Source: Procambarus clarkii (Eukaryota > Arthropoda > Malacostraca > Decapoda > Cambaridae). From it: a stretch of DNA of 64,000 bases. The notes under the pieces were generated by a model, which did no database searches, was not told the origin of the DNA, and saw nothing but the letters and a program-made list of their open reading frames with translations. Shown here piece after piece: positions 9,547 through 17,165 of this stretch (position 1 is its first letter; every line of letters begins with the position of its first letter). Made by a program: the position numbers and the translations under genes. The stretch is from positions 21,404,199 to 21,468,198 of the forward strand of contig NC_091156.1 of NCBI RefSeq assembly GCF_040958095.1, given 5' to 3'.

Positions 9547-10647
9547 ATGACTAGGTCAGGAAGGGCGTCTAGGTCCAGCAGTATTATGATTGAGGAAGAA
9601 GATAGGTTTGTGGAGAAGATGATTGGGAAATTTGTAGAGAAGAGGGATGTTTGGATAGGTGATCTAATCCAGGGGATTAAAAGTGAAGTCTTTAATAAGA
9701 TACAGGGCGAGGTTCAAAGACTCAAACAAGAGTTTATGGATTATATTCAAGAGGAAATCAGGAAGAGCAGGGTAGAATGGCAAGGAGAAATATCTAGGCT
9801 TACTAATGAATTTGGCAGGAATAAGGGAAGCTTGGCAGGGGAAGGGGAAGTAGTAGTAGTAGGTGGAGTAGCGGGTGTAGGAGGGGTGGGGGTCAGCCAG
9901 GGAGAGGGCCACCAGCATGACCCTGAACTGAGAAAGAGGACAATCATAATCCATGGATTACTTGAAGCCAGGGCACCATCGAGGCAGGAAAGGATGGAGA
10001 TTGAGGATTTGGAACTACAGGGGATCTTGAGAGACATGAGAGCCCAGATGGCAGGGAATGAGGTGCAAGTCCACCGACGCATTGGACCATACAACTGTAA
10101 CAGGAAACGACCTGTCCTGGTACAGTTCACTAACGAAGAGGCAGTGGATTACATACTGCATCACAAACACCTACTCAGAGGTAGCGAAAATTACTACAAC
10201 GTATTTATTGACAAATTCATGACGAAGGAGGAACAGATTGCCCACAGAGCAAGCAAACAACAATACGACTCTTCCCATTTGAGCGCAGCTACACACCCCA
10301 GTGCTAATCCACCCCATGCTAACCAGCTCACACGTGCTTCTCAGGGCACCCCTTTCCCAAATCAGCCGCCCCTGCTTATCTCCCCAGCACATCCCTTGAC
10401 CCCTCTGACCCCACTGGAGTCAAATTCATCCCACATTCCAAGGACCCCCTCATCACCTCAACCCCCAAAACCCGTCCAGCCCTCGTCCCCTCAACCCCCA
10501 AAACCCACCCAGCTCTCATCTCCTCAACCCCCAAATCCCATCCAGACCTCATCCCCTCAACCCCAAGAACCCACCCAGACCTCATCCCATCAACACCCAA
10601 AGCCTACCCTGCCCTCACCCCTCCTCATCCCCTCTCCTTCCATGTGA
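9547..10647 (+). CDS. element A ORF1 protein (nucleic-acid-binding chaperone type)
   Basis: 366 residues from the first ATG. Residues about 17-90 are rich in charged heptads (DRFVEKMIGKFVEKRD, EVQRLKQEFMDYIQEEIRK) and should form a coiled coil, as in trimeric or dimeric ORF1 proteins. Residues 100-118 are Gly/Val-rich. Residues 130-230 form an RRM-like unit (KRTIIIHGLLEA, then HRRIGPYNCNRKRPVLVQF, then NVFIDKFMTKEEQ), the kind of domain that binds element RNA. Residues 245-366 are a proline/serine-rich tail built partly on an 11-residue repeat (SSPQPPKPTQ-like). Known ORF1p roles are RNP assembly and chaperoning; here that is inferred. ORF2 follows in the -1 frame, overlapping. Confidence 0.85.
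   Translation: MTRSGRASRSSSIMIEEEDRFVEKMIGKFVEKRDVWIGDLIQGIKSEVFNKIQGEVQRLKQEFMDYIQEEIRKSRVEWQGEISRLTNEFGRNKGSLAGEGEVVVVGGVAGVGGVGVSQGEGHQHDPELRKRTIIIHGLLEARAPSRQERMEIEDLELQGILRDMRAQMAGNEVQVHRRIGPYNCNRKRPVLVQFTNEEAVDYILHHKHLLRGSENYYNVFIDKFMTKEEQIAHRASKQQYDSSHLSAATHPSANPPHANQLTRASQGTPFPNQPPLLISPAHPLTPLTPLESNSSHIPRTPSSPQPPKPVQPSSPQPPKPTQLSSPQPPNPIQTSSPQPQEPTQTSSHQHPKPTLPSPLLIPSPSM
10308..10647 (+). promoter_or_regulatory. ORF1/ORF2 overlap with three in-phase CCCAAAN slippery heptamers
   Basis: The ORF2 frame has its last upstream stop (TAA) at 10305-10307 and then stays open through the end of ORF1. Within the overlap the ORF1 reading frame meets C CCA AAA at 10464-10470 and 10497-10503, and C CCA AAT at 10530-10536. 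All are in the X XXY YYZ phase needed for a -1 shift into ORF2, and all are 33 bp apart because they sit in an 11-codon proline-rich repeat. This is a candidate frameshift region. The phase and sequence are seen; function is inferred. Confidence 0.4.
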
Positions 10648-13600
10648 CCCCCCACCCTTGCGAGGGAGGTGGGAGGTCCCCCCCACCCCCTCTATCCATC
10701 CCCCTCCCAACCTCTCAACCTCTATCTGTCTCCCAACCTTACGCCATCTCCCAACCCCTCTATGCCCTCCCTAATCTTCAGACCCAGTATGCCCTTCCTA
10801 CTCCAGACCTACCTACCCAGGCCCTACCCCAGACCCTCCTACCTACCTTCCTAGAAGCCCAGCCCCCAGTAGCCCCCCAAGCACCCCTCCTGAACTCTTT
10901 CACCCCCCATACACCCCCCGGACCCCCCCAGACACCCCCTGGATCCCCCCGGACATCCCCCGGACCCTCCCCGCCCCCAGTCATCCCCCAGACACCCCCC
11001 AGATCCCCCAGATCCCCTCTGCCCCCAGTCACCCCCCAGACATCCCCCAGATCCCCCCAGACCCCCAGAGAAAGGGAGAACTCTGGTACAAGAGTTTCCA
11101 TGAAGAATCTCAAGGTTTGGTACACCAATGCTGATGGGGTATCTAATAAAGCAGAAGAGATAAAAGAAAGAGTGAGTGAAGCAGATCCTGACATAGTTGC
11201 AATTGTGGAAACTAAAATTAATGACATGATCTCAGATGCTATCTTTCCTGAAGGGAACCAGGTGATACGAAAAGAGAGGACACAGAGACAGGGAGGGGGA
11301 GTAGCACTCCTAATAAAGCGGAAATGGAAGTTTGAAGACCTGGGAAATCGAGTTACCAATGAGTGCACAAGCTTCATACATGGAACTCTGACAGTAGATG
11401 GGAGGAAGATTGTGATCATGGTAATCTACAATCCCCCACCAAACAGTAGAAGACCCAGGCAGGAGTATGATGACAACAACAAAGCATGTATTGATGAACT
11501 GCAGAAGGCAGCAACACTAGCCCACAGAATGAGAGCGAAGCTGCTGATCATGGGGGACCTAAATCATGGAGAGATAAATTGGGAATCAAGGAATCCCCAT
11601 GGAGGGGATGAAACGTGGGGAGCAAAATTAGTAGATGTTATAGACAGGAATTTCCTGACACAACATGTGAAGGAAGACACAAGGGAAAGAGGAGGAGATG
11701 CACCGAGCCTATTAGACCTGATTTTCACCCAGAACGTAGAAGATATCGAGAATTTAGAGCATGAAATACCTCTAGGGGCCAGTGACCATTGTGTCCTAGT
11801 CTTTGACTACATGATGGAATTCAAAATTATGACCATGGGACAAGAGATCTGGGAAAGGAGAGCTGACTACAGGAAAGGGGACTATATGAGGATAAGGGAC
11901 TATCTGGGTGAAGTGCAGTGGGAGGAAGAAATTAGAGGAAAAACAGTCCAAGATATGATGGACCTAGTCATACAGAAATGCCAGGAGGCCGAAGAGAGAT
12001 TTATACCAACGGTAAAGGGAAAAAATAAGAAGGAATATAATAACCCATGGTTTAATAGACAGTGTCAGGAAGCAAAAATGGCCAGCAGGCGGGAGTGGAG
12101 GAAGTACAGAAGACAAAGAACAGAGGACAACAGAAGCAGATACAACAGAGCTAGGAACGATTACATTAACATAAGACGAACATCGGAAAGGGACTATGAG
12201 AACGATATTGCAATCAAAGCGAAAAAACAACCTAAGTTACTACACAGTCATATAAGAAGAAAAATGTCGGTGAACGACCAAGTGACAAGACTAAGGAAGA
12301 CAGAGGGGGCATATACTGAAAGTGACAAGGAAATCTGCGAGGCACTGAATGCCAGTTTCCATGGAGTGTTCACTACCGAGCCTGAGCAGCTCCCATTGTT
12401 GGAAGGGGTTACCCTAGATGAAAGACTATCAGATATAGAGGTGACAGCAGAGGAGGTAATGAAACAGTTGACAACTCTAGATGCAACTAAAGCAGTTGGA
12501 CCAGACAAAGTATCACCGTGGATACTAAAAGAAGCAGCACAGGCCCTCAGCGTGCCTCTGGCAATGATCTTTAATGAGTCACTTATGTCAGGAGAATTGC
12601 CCAGTTGCTGGAAGAAGGCAAATGTCGTGCCGATCTTCAAGAAAGGAGATAGGGAGGAGGCACTTAACTACAGACCTGTATCACTGACAAGCATCCCCTG
12701 TAAAATACTGGAAAGAATAATTAGGCTACGACTGGTTGCACACCTGGAGAACATTAGGTTTGTGAACAAACATCAACATGGGTTCTGGACAGGGAAATCG
12801 TGCCTAACAAACCTTCTGGAATTCTATGATAAAATAACGAGGATAAGACAGGACAGAGATGGTTGGGCAGACTGCATATTTCTGGACTGCCAAAAAGCCT
12901 TTGATACAGTACCGCACATGAGACTGCTGTTCAAGCTCGAGAGGCAGGCGGGGGTGGGGGGAAAGGTCCTAGAATGGATAAGGAACTACCTAACAGGAAG
13001 GAGCCAAAGAGTTACGGTAAGGGGCGAGAAGTCGGACTGGCGAACAGTAACAAGTGGAGTACCACAAGGATCGGTGCTGGGACCAATTCTATTTCTTGTA
13101 TATGTTAACGACATGTTTACAGGCGTAGAGTCCTACATGTCGATGTTTGCGGATGATGCAAAGTTGATGAGAAGAGTTGTGACAGATGAGGATTGCAGGA
13201 TCCTCCAAGAGGACCTGAACAGATTGCAGAGATGGTCAGAGAAATGGCTACTAGAATTCAACACGAGCAAATGTAAAGTTATGGAAATGGGACTAGGAGA
13301 TAGGAGACCAAAGGGACAGTACACAATGAAGGGGAACAGCCTACCTGTAACGACGCGTGAAAGAGACCTGGGGGTGGACGTAACACCTAATCTATCTCCT
13401 GAGGCACATATTAATAGGATAACGACAGCAGCGTACTCTACACTGGCAAAAGTTAGAACATCATTCAGAAACCTAAGTAAGGAGGCATTTAGGGCGCTTT
13501 ACACTGCCTACGTAAGGCCAGTCTTAGAGTATGCCGCCTCATCATGGAGTCCCCATCTGAAGAAGCATATAATGAAACTGGAAAAGGTTCAGAGGTTTGC

Positions 13601-13958
13601 AACGAGACTCGTCCCAGAGCTACGAGGGATGGGGTATGAAGAGCGCCTGAGGGAACTGTGCCTTACGACACTAGAAAGAAGAAGGGAGAGGGGGGACATG
13701 ATAGGAACGTATAAGATACTCAGAGGAATTGACAGAGTGGACATAGACGAAATGTTCACACGGAATAGTAACAGAACGAGAGGACATGGATGGAAGCTTG
13801 AAACTCAGATGAGTCACAGAGATGTAAGGAAGTTTTCTTTTAGCGTGAGAGTAGTGGGGAAATGGAATGCACTTCAGGAACAGGTTGTGGAAGCAAATAC
13901 TATTCATAATTTTAAAACCAGGTATGATAGGGAAATGGGACAGGAGTCATTGCTGTAA
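10644..13958 (+). CDS. element A ORF2: endonuclease and reverse transcriptase
   Basis: Numbering is from a GTG at 10644 that overlaps the ORF1 stop. The first in-frame ATG is at 11100 (residue 153), and the frame is open back to 10308. Residues 1-150 are proline-rich. APE-type endonuclease spans about 155-390: YTNADG (N162), ETK (E189), GDLNHGEINW (D305, N307), LLDLIFT and SDH (380-382). Reverse transcriptase spans about 640-880: NYRPVSLTSI, FLDCQKAFD (D748), SGVPQGSVLGPILF, FADD (835-838). The C-terminal region (YVRPVLEYAA, RFATRLVPELRG, TLERRRERGDMI, YKILRGIDRVD) is typical of the CR1/L2 group. The product would nick target DNA and prime reverse transcription. There is no stop or missing catalytic residue. 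Translation probably needs frameshifting, reinitiation or the internal ATG. Confidence 0.9.
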   Translation: MTPHPCEGGGRSPPPPLSIPLPTSQPLSVSQPYAISQPLYALPNLQTQYALPTPDLPTQALPQTLLPTFLEAQPPVAPQAPLLNSFTPHTPPGPPQTPPGSPRTSPGPSPPPVIPQTPPRSPRSPLPPVTPQTSPRSPQTPRERENSGTRVSMKNLKVWYTNADGVSNKAEEIKERVSEADPDIVAIVETKINDMISDAIFPEGNQVIRKERTQRQGGGVALLIKRKWKFEDLGNRVTNECTSFIHGTLTVDGRKIVIMVIYNPPPNSRRPRQEYDDNNKACIDELQKAATLAHRMRAKLLIMGDLNHGEINWESRNPHGGDETWGAKLVDVIDRNFLTQHVKEDTRERGGDAPSLLDLIFTQNVEDIENLEHEIPLGASDHCVLVFDYMMEFKIMTMGQEIWERRADYRKGDYMRIRDYLGEVQWEEEIRGKTVQDMMDLVIQKCQEAEERFIPTVKGKNKKEYNNPWFNRQCQEAKMASRREWRKYRRQRTEDNRSRYNRARNDYINIRRTSERDYENDIAIKAKKQPKLLHSHIRRKMSVNDQVTRLRKTEGAYTESDKEICEALNASFHGVFTTEPEQLPLLEGVTLDERLSDIEVTAEEVMKQLTTLDATKAVGPDKVSPWILKEAAQALSVPLAMIFNESLMSGELPSCWKKANVVPIFKKGDREEALNYRPVSLTSIPCKILERIIRLRLVAHLENIRFVNKHQHGFWTGKSCLTNLLEFYDKITRIRQDRDGWADCIFLDCQKAFDTVPHMRLLFKLERQAGVGGKVLEWIRNYLTGRSQRVTVRGEKSDWRTVTSGVPQGSVLGPILFLVYVNDMFTGVESYMSMFADDAKLMRRVVTDEDCRILQEDLNRLQRWSEKWLLEFNTSKCKVMEMGLGDRRPKGQYTMKGNSLPVTTRERDLGVDVTPNLSPEAHINRITTAAYSTLAKVRTSFRNLSKEAFRALYTAYVRPVLEYAASSWSPHLKKHIMKLEKVQRFATRLVPELRGMGYEERLRELCLTTLERRRERGDMIGTYKILRGIDRVDIDEMFTRNSNRTRGHGWKLETQMSHRDVRKFSFSVRVVGKWNALQEQVVEANTIHNFKTRYDREMGQESLL

Positions 13959-14011
13959 ACAACCGATGCTCGAAAGGCGGGATCCAAGAGTCAATGCTCG
14001 ATCCTGCAAGC

Positions 14012-14039
14012 ACATATAGGTGAGTACATATAGGTGAGT
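14012..14039 (+). repeat. 14-bp terminal direct repeat of element A
   Basis: ACATATAGGTGAGT occurs twice in tandem at the 3' end. CR1/L2-group elements characteristically end in short tandem repeats rather than poly(A), which supports the boundary call. Confidence 0.75.
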
Positions 14040-14040
14040 A

Positions 14041-14249
14041 CACACACACCAACCACACCTGTCACAGGAACAGCACACACACACACACCAACCACACCTG
14101 TCACAGGAACAGCACACACACACCAACCACACCTGTCACAGGAACAGCACACACACACACCAACCACACCTGTCACAGGAACAGCACACACACACACCAA
14201 CCACACCTGTCACAGGAACAGCGCACACACACCAACCACACCTGTCACA
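14041..14249. repeat. ~35-39 bp compound minisatellite, 6 copies
   Basis: Units of CACCAACCACACCTGTCACA plus GGAACAG are separated by (CA)n of variable length. The array starts exactly where element A ends. Confidence 0.9.
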
Positions 14250-14398
14250 GGCTGTGGTGGGTATGTGGGCCTGCGGGCCGCTCCAAGCAACAGCCTGGTG
14301 GACCAAACTCTCACAAGTCGAGCCTGGCCTCGGGCCGGGCTTGGGGAGTAGAAGAACTCCCAGAACCCCATCAACCAGGTATCAACCAACCAGGTATA
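14250..14398 (+). mobile_element. element B 3'-end fragment
   Basis: GGCTGTGGTGGGTATGTGGG through GGAACCCCATCAACCAGG-like sequence matches the 3' UTR following element B ORF2 at 42134-42285. It ends with two copies of a CAACCAGGTAT tail. Only the last ~150 bp are present. Confidence 0.85.
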
Positions 14399-14408
14399 TA
14401 TAAATTAT

Positions 14409-14775
14409 GTCGTACCTAGTAGCCAGAACGCACTTCTCACCCTATTATGCAAGGCCCGATTTGCCTAATAAGCCAAGTTTTCATGAATTAATGTTTTTTC
14501 GACTACCTAACCTAACTTTTTCAGCTACCTAACCTAATCTAACCTTTAAAGATAGGTTAGGTTAGGTTAGGTAGGGTTGGTTAGGTTCGGTCATATATCT
14601 ACGTTAATTTCAACTCCAATAAAAAAATTGACCTCATACAAAATGAAATGGGTAGCTTTATCATTTCAGAAGAAAAAATTTGAGAAAATATATTAATTCA
14701 GGAAAACTTGGCTTATTAGGCAAATCGGGCCTTGCATAGCAGGCCGAGTACGACGTTCTGGCTACTATGTACAAC
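14409..14775. mobile_element. TA-inserted MITE, copy 1
   Basis: About 367 bp bounded by terminal inverted repeats of roughly 80 bp beginning GTCGTACCTAGTAGCCAGAA and containing CCCGATTTGCCTAATAAGCC. The interior holds CCTAA/TTAGG runs and AT-rich DNA with no coding capacity. It lies in TA-rich sequence. The interior is in the opposite orientation to the copy at 57554-57941. Confidence 0.9.
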
Positions 14776-14794
14776 ATTATATATTATATATATA

Positions 14795-14932
14795 CCGGGC
14801 TGTGGTGGGTATGTGGGCCTGCGGACCGCTCCAAGCAACAGCCTAGTGGACCAAATTCTCACAAGTCAAGCCTGGCCTCGGGCTGGGCTTGGGGAGTAGA
14901 ACTCCCGGAACCCCATAAACCCCATAAACCCC
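14795..14932 (+). mobile_element. element B 3'-end fragment
   Basis: Same 3'-UTR sequence as 14250-14398, in the same orientation and immediately right of the MITE. Its tail has become CCCCATAAACCCCATAAACC before a long (CA)n. Confidence 0.8.
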
Positions 14933-14934
14933 GG

Positions 14935-15036
<102 letters not shown>

Positions 15037-15449
15037 GAAGAACATTAGGGACATACTCGAGTAAGGTTATGCTTCCTGCGATGCCAAGAAGGGAGCGGAG
15101 AACGATCGCCAGCACCACATGGGTCTGTATTGTTGCTCTGAAATACCCTAAGACTATAGACATTTTCTAATATACATTAATAACCTTTCATGTCAGTTAT
15201 TTAGTGTGCACCCCATACCCATCCCGTGGGCGGTGGTGGAAAGGGTTACAAAGGCACATAATGGGTTCAGGAACCGAACCCTATACTTCATTTAGCTTAG
15301 CAAGTGACAATGTATGTCCTGACATTAAATATAACATTTCACTGATCTATCAGTGTTTGCTGACGATGCATTAATGGATGAGAAAAACAAGACAGGAAGA
15401 TTTGAGAGAGAATGCAAGTGGAGCAAGAGCCTCTAAGCGAACTTCAGAG

Positions 15450-15560
15450 ATGTTGACCAGACTACACACTAGAAGGTGAAGGGACGACGACGTTTCGGTC
15501 CGTCCTGGACCATTCTCAAGTCGATTGAGATGGTTTGAGCTTCCGGAATTCAACATAGCC
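15450..15560. mobile_element. short interspersed fragment with snapback GGTCC...GGACC
   Basis: GGACGACGACGTTTCGGTCC followed by GTCCTGGACCATTCTCAAG carries a small hairpin. I recall this segment as part of a recurrent decapod inverted-repeat element; that is memory, not a search. It separates two pieces of the CR1-like relic. Confidence 0.4.
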
Positions 15561-15671
15561 TAGCCACAACGCTGACGCAGAATAACAGACGCAGCGTAGG
15601 CTGGTCTATACAAAGCTGGCGAAGGTCCAGAGAGCCTTCAGGAACCTAACTACAGAAGCCTTCAAAATAGT

Positions 15672-15778
15672 GTCACGGTTGATACTTGGTTGATGGGGTT
15701 CTGGGAGTTGTTCTACTCCCCAAGCCCGGCCCGAGGCCAGGCTTGACTTGTGAGAGTTTGGTCCACCAGGCTGTTGCA
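15672..15778 (-). mobile_element. element B 3'-end fragment (antisense)
   Basis: The reverse complement reads CAGCCTGGTGGACCAAACTC through GAACCCCATCAACCAAGTAT, the same 3' UTR as 42160-42280. It interrupts the CR1-like relic. Confidence 0.85.
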
Positions 15779-15884
15779 ATGCTGCAGTGTGCAGCATAGA
15801 CTAATCCTTGCGAGACCCTACCTGCAAGTTCGGTGCCCCACCATGGAATCACACCGGAGGAAACTTAAACTGGCTCACAGAACA

Positions 15885-16425
15885 TAAGAATAACCCGGTA
15901 ACTGTTAAGGTATCGTTTAATACCTTATTAATATCCCCCTTGTTATGCCCTGTCATCGTCTTGGACACTTCATATCATGTCACTAACTCTTCGCCTTTCT
16001 AGAAAATGGAAATGAAGTTTTCTCAATTTCTTTTCATATGGAAGGTGTCTAATTCCTGGAATTAACTTTGTTAACCTTCGCTAAACGCGACCAGAATTGA
16101 ACGGCATAACTAGGGCAAGATACAGCTGAAGTACTACAAGATACAATGAATACAATCATTGTTCCACTGCTAACGCTTCTTGAAACATCTCTGTACGGTA
16201 TCCTATTTGTCGTCTTCCGAATATTTATGCATTGGTATTTTTACTTAAATTCCTAATCATGAGCCACAGATCTAATTCGCAATCAGACAAAGCCATTCCA
16301 ATACCATCCAACTGATATCTGGAAACTGTCATCATTACCTGGCCTTAGAACCCTACATTTCTTAGTACTAAACTGCATCTGCCAATCATCCAACAGCCAA
16401 TCTAGATCTTTTTGAAGTGATCTTG
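15885..16425 (-). pseudogene. CR1-like ORF2 relic, C-terminal half
   Basis: On the minus strand SLQKDLDWLLDDWQMQFSTK (about 16425-16365) matches the post-FADD region of CR1-type RTs, and KLIPGIRHLPYEKKLRKLHF (about 16065-16005) matches the C-terminal domain. Stops and frameshifts lie between them. The motif spelling differs from element A, so it is a separate lineage. Confidence 0.7.
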
Positions 16426-16599
16426 AGTTTTAAATAGATTTCCAAATCAATTTTCGAGTCATCGTTTCCACTCTGCAAATATTGCTACTCAAATCGTGAA
16501 TTTAAAGCATAGCGATATAGAAGCAAAATGGCCTAGGGTTTAGGCCTAGAGAACGAGGGCCAAATTCACGAAAGCACTTACGAACCTGTACATCTTTTC

Positions 16600-16945
16600 T
16601 CAATCTTTGGCGGCTTTATTATCAATTAAAGCAAGAAGAAAATCTAGTTTCCTCTTGAAGATGTCCACGGTTGTTTCGGCAATATTTCTTATACTCGCTG
16701 GGAGGATGTTGAACAACTGTGGACCTCTGATGTTTATACAGTGTTCTCTGATTGTGCCTATGGCACCTCTTCTCTTCACTGGTTCAATTCTGCATTTTCT
16801 TCCATATCGTTCACTCCAGTATGTTGTTATTTTACTGAGTAGATTTGGGACCTGACCCTCCAGTATTTTCCATGTGTATATTATTTGGTATCTCTCTCGT
16901 CTCCTTTCTAGTGAGTACATTTGGAGAGCTTTGAGTGGGCGACAA
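16600..16945 (-). pseudogene. element B ORF2 C-terminal fragment
   Basis: The minus frame contains LKALQMYSLERRRERYQIIY, TWKILEGQVPNL, YWSERYGRKCRIEPVKRRGA, ININIRG-like and LFNILPASIRNIAETTVDIF. It is nearly identical to 41820-42133, read in the opposite direction. It is 5'-truncated and its 3' end diverges after KRKLDFLL. The frame is intact over this stretch, suggesting a fairly young insertion. Confidence 0.9.
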
Positions 16946-16974
16946 CCACGACAACCAATCACCCCACTAACCAG

Positions 16975-17162
16975 GCTCTGACTACCTCGTGACTACCTCC
17001 TTGAGGTGATTACGGGAGCAGTGTCCCTGTGGCAAGTCTCTGATTAGGCCTTTTGATTAACAGTCTGATCAATAAGACTGTTGGTTAGCGCAGTCCAGAG
17101 TTCAAGGTAACTAGGTCGAGGAAGAGACAGCCCGTTGAATCAGGTATTCCATTGGAGGTGTT
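16975..17162 (+). mobile_element. retroposon 3'-end-like fragment at the array's left edge
   Basis: GTGATTACGGGAGCAGTGTC, CTGATCAATAAGACTGTTGG and AATCAGGTATTCCATTGGAG resemble a 3'-end/SINE segment I recall from decapods that ends in ATCAGGTAT. It runs directly into the 22-bp array. Confidence 0.4.
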
Positions 17163-17165
17163 AAG

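Larger units (their letters stand above)
9190..14041 (+). mobile_element. element A: apparently intact CR1/L2-like non-LTR retrotransposon
   Basis: Order: 5' leader, ORF1 (coiled coil, RRM-like domain, proline-rich tail), ORF2 (APE endonuclease, reverse transcriptase, CR1-type C-terminal domain), short 3' UTR and two copies of a 14-bp terminal repeat. Both frames are uninterrupted and catalytic residues are present, so the copy may be recent or active. The 3' boundary is clear at about 14041. The 5' boundary is not: I place it between the (CA)n at 9180 and the ORF1 start, and no target-site duplication was found, which is common in this group. Related 3' ends at 5235, 5806, 6522 and 38490 show a multi-copy family. 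Confidence 0.85.
15340..15860 (+). pseudogene. CR1-like ORF2 relic, broken by insertions
   Basis: Three collinear pieces remain: LSVFADDALM (RT catalytic motif) at about 15345-15375, LAKVQRAFRNLTTEAFKI at about 15612-15668, and RDPTCKFGAPPWNHTG at about 15808-15855. They correspond in order to FADDAKL, LAKVRTSFRNLSKEAFRA and VRPVLEYAASSWSPHL of element A ORF2. Between them lie a foreign inverted-repeat fragment and a minus-strand element B 3' end, so this is a nested insertion site. Confidence 0.65.

Noticed and set aside
14041-14249. Part of element A 3' UTR
   Set aside because: The 14-bp terminal repeat ends at about 14040, and relatives at 5240 and 38556 end at the equivalent GAGTAC without this array. 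It is flanking DNA.
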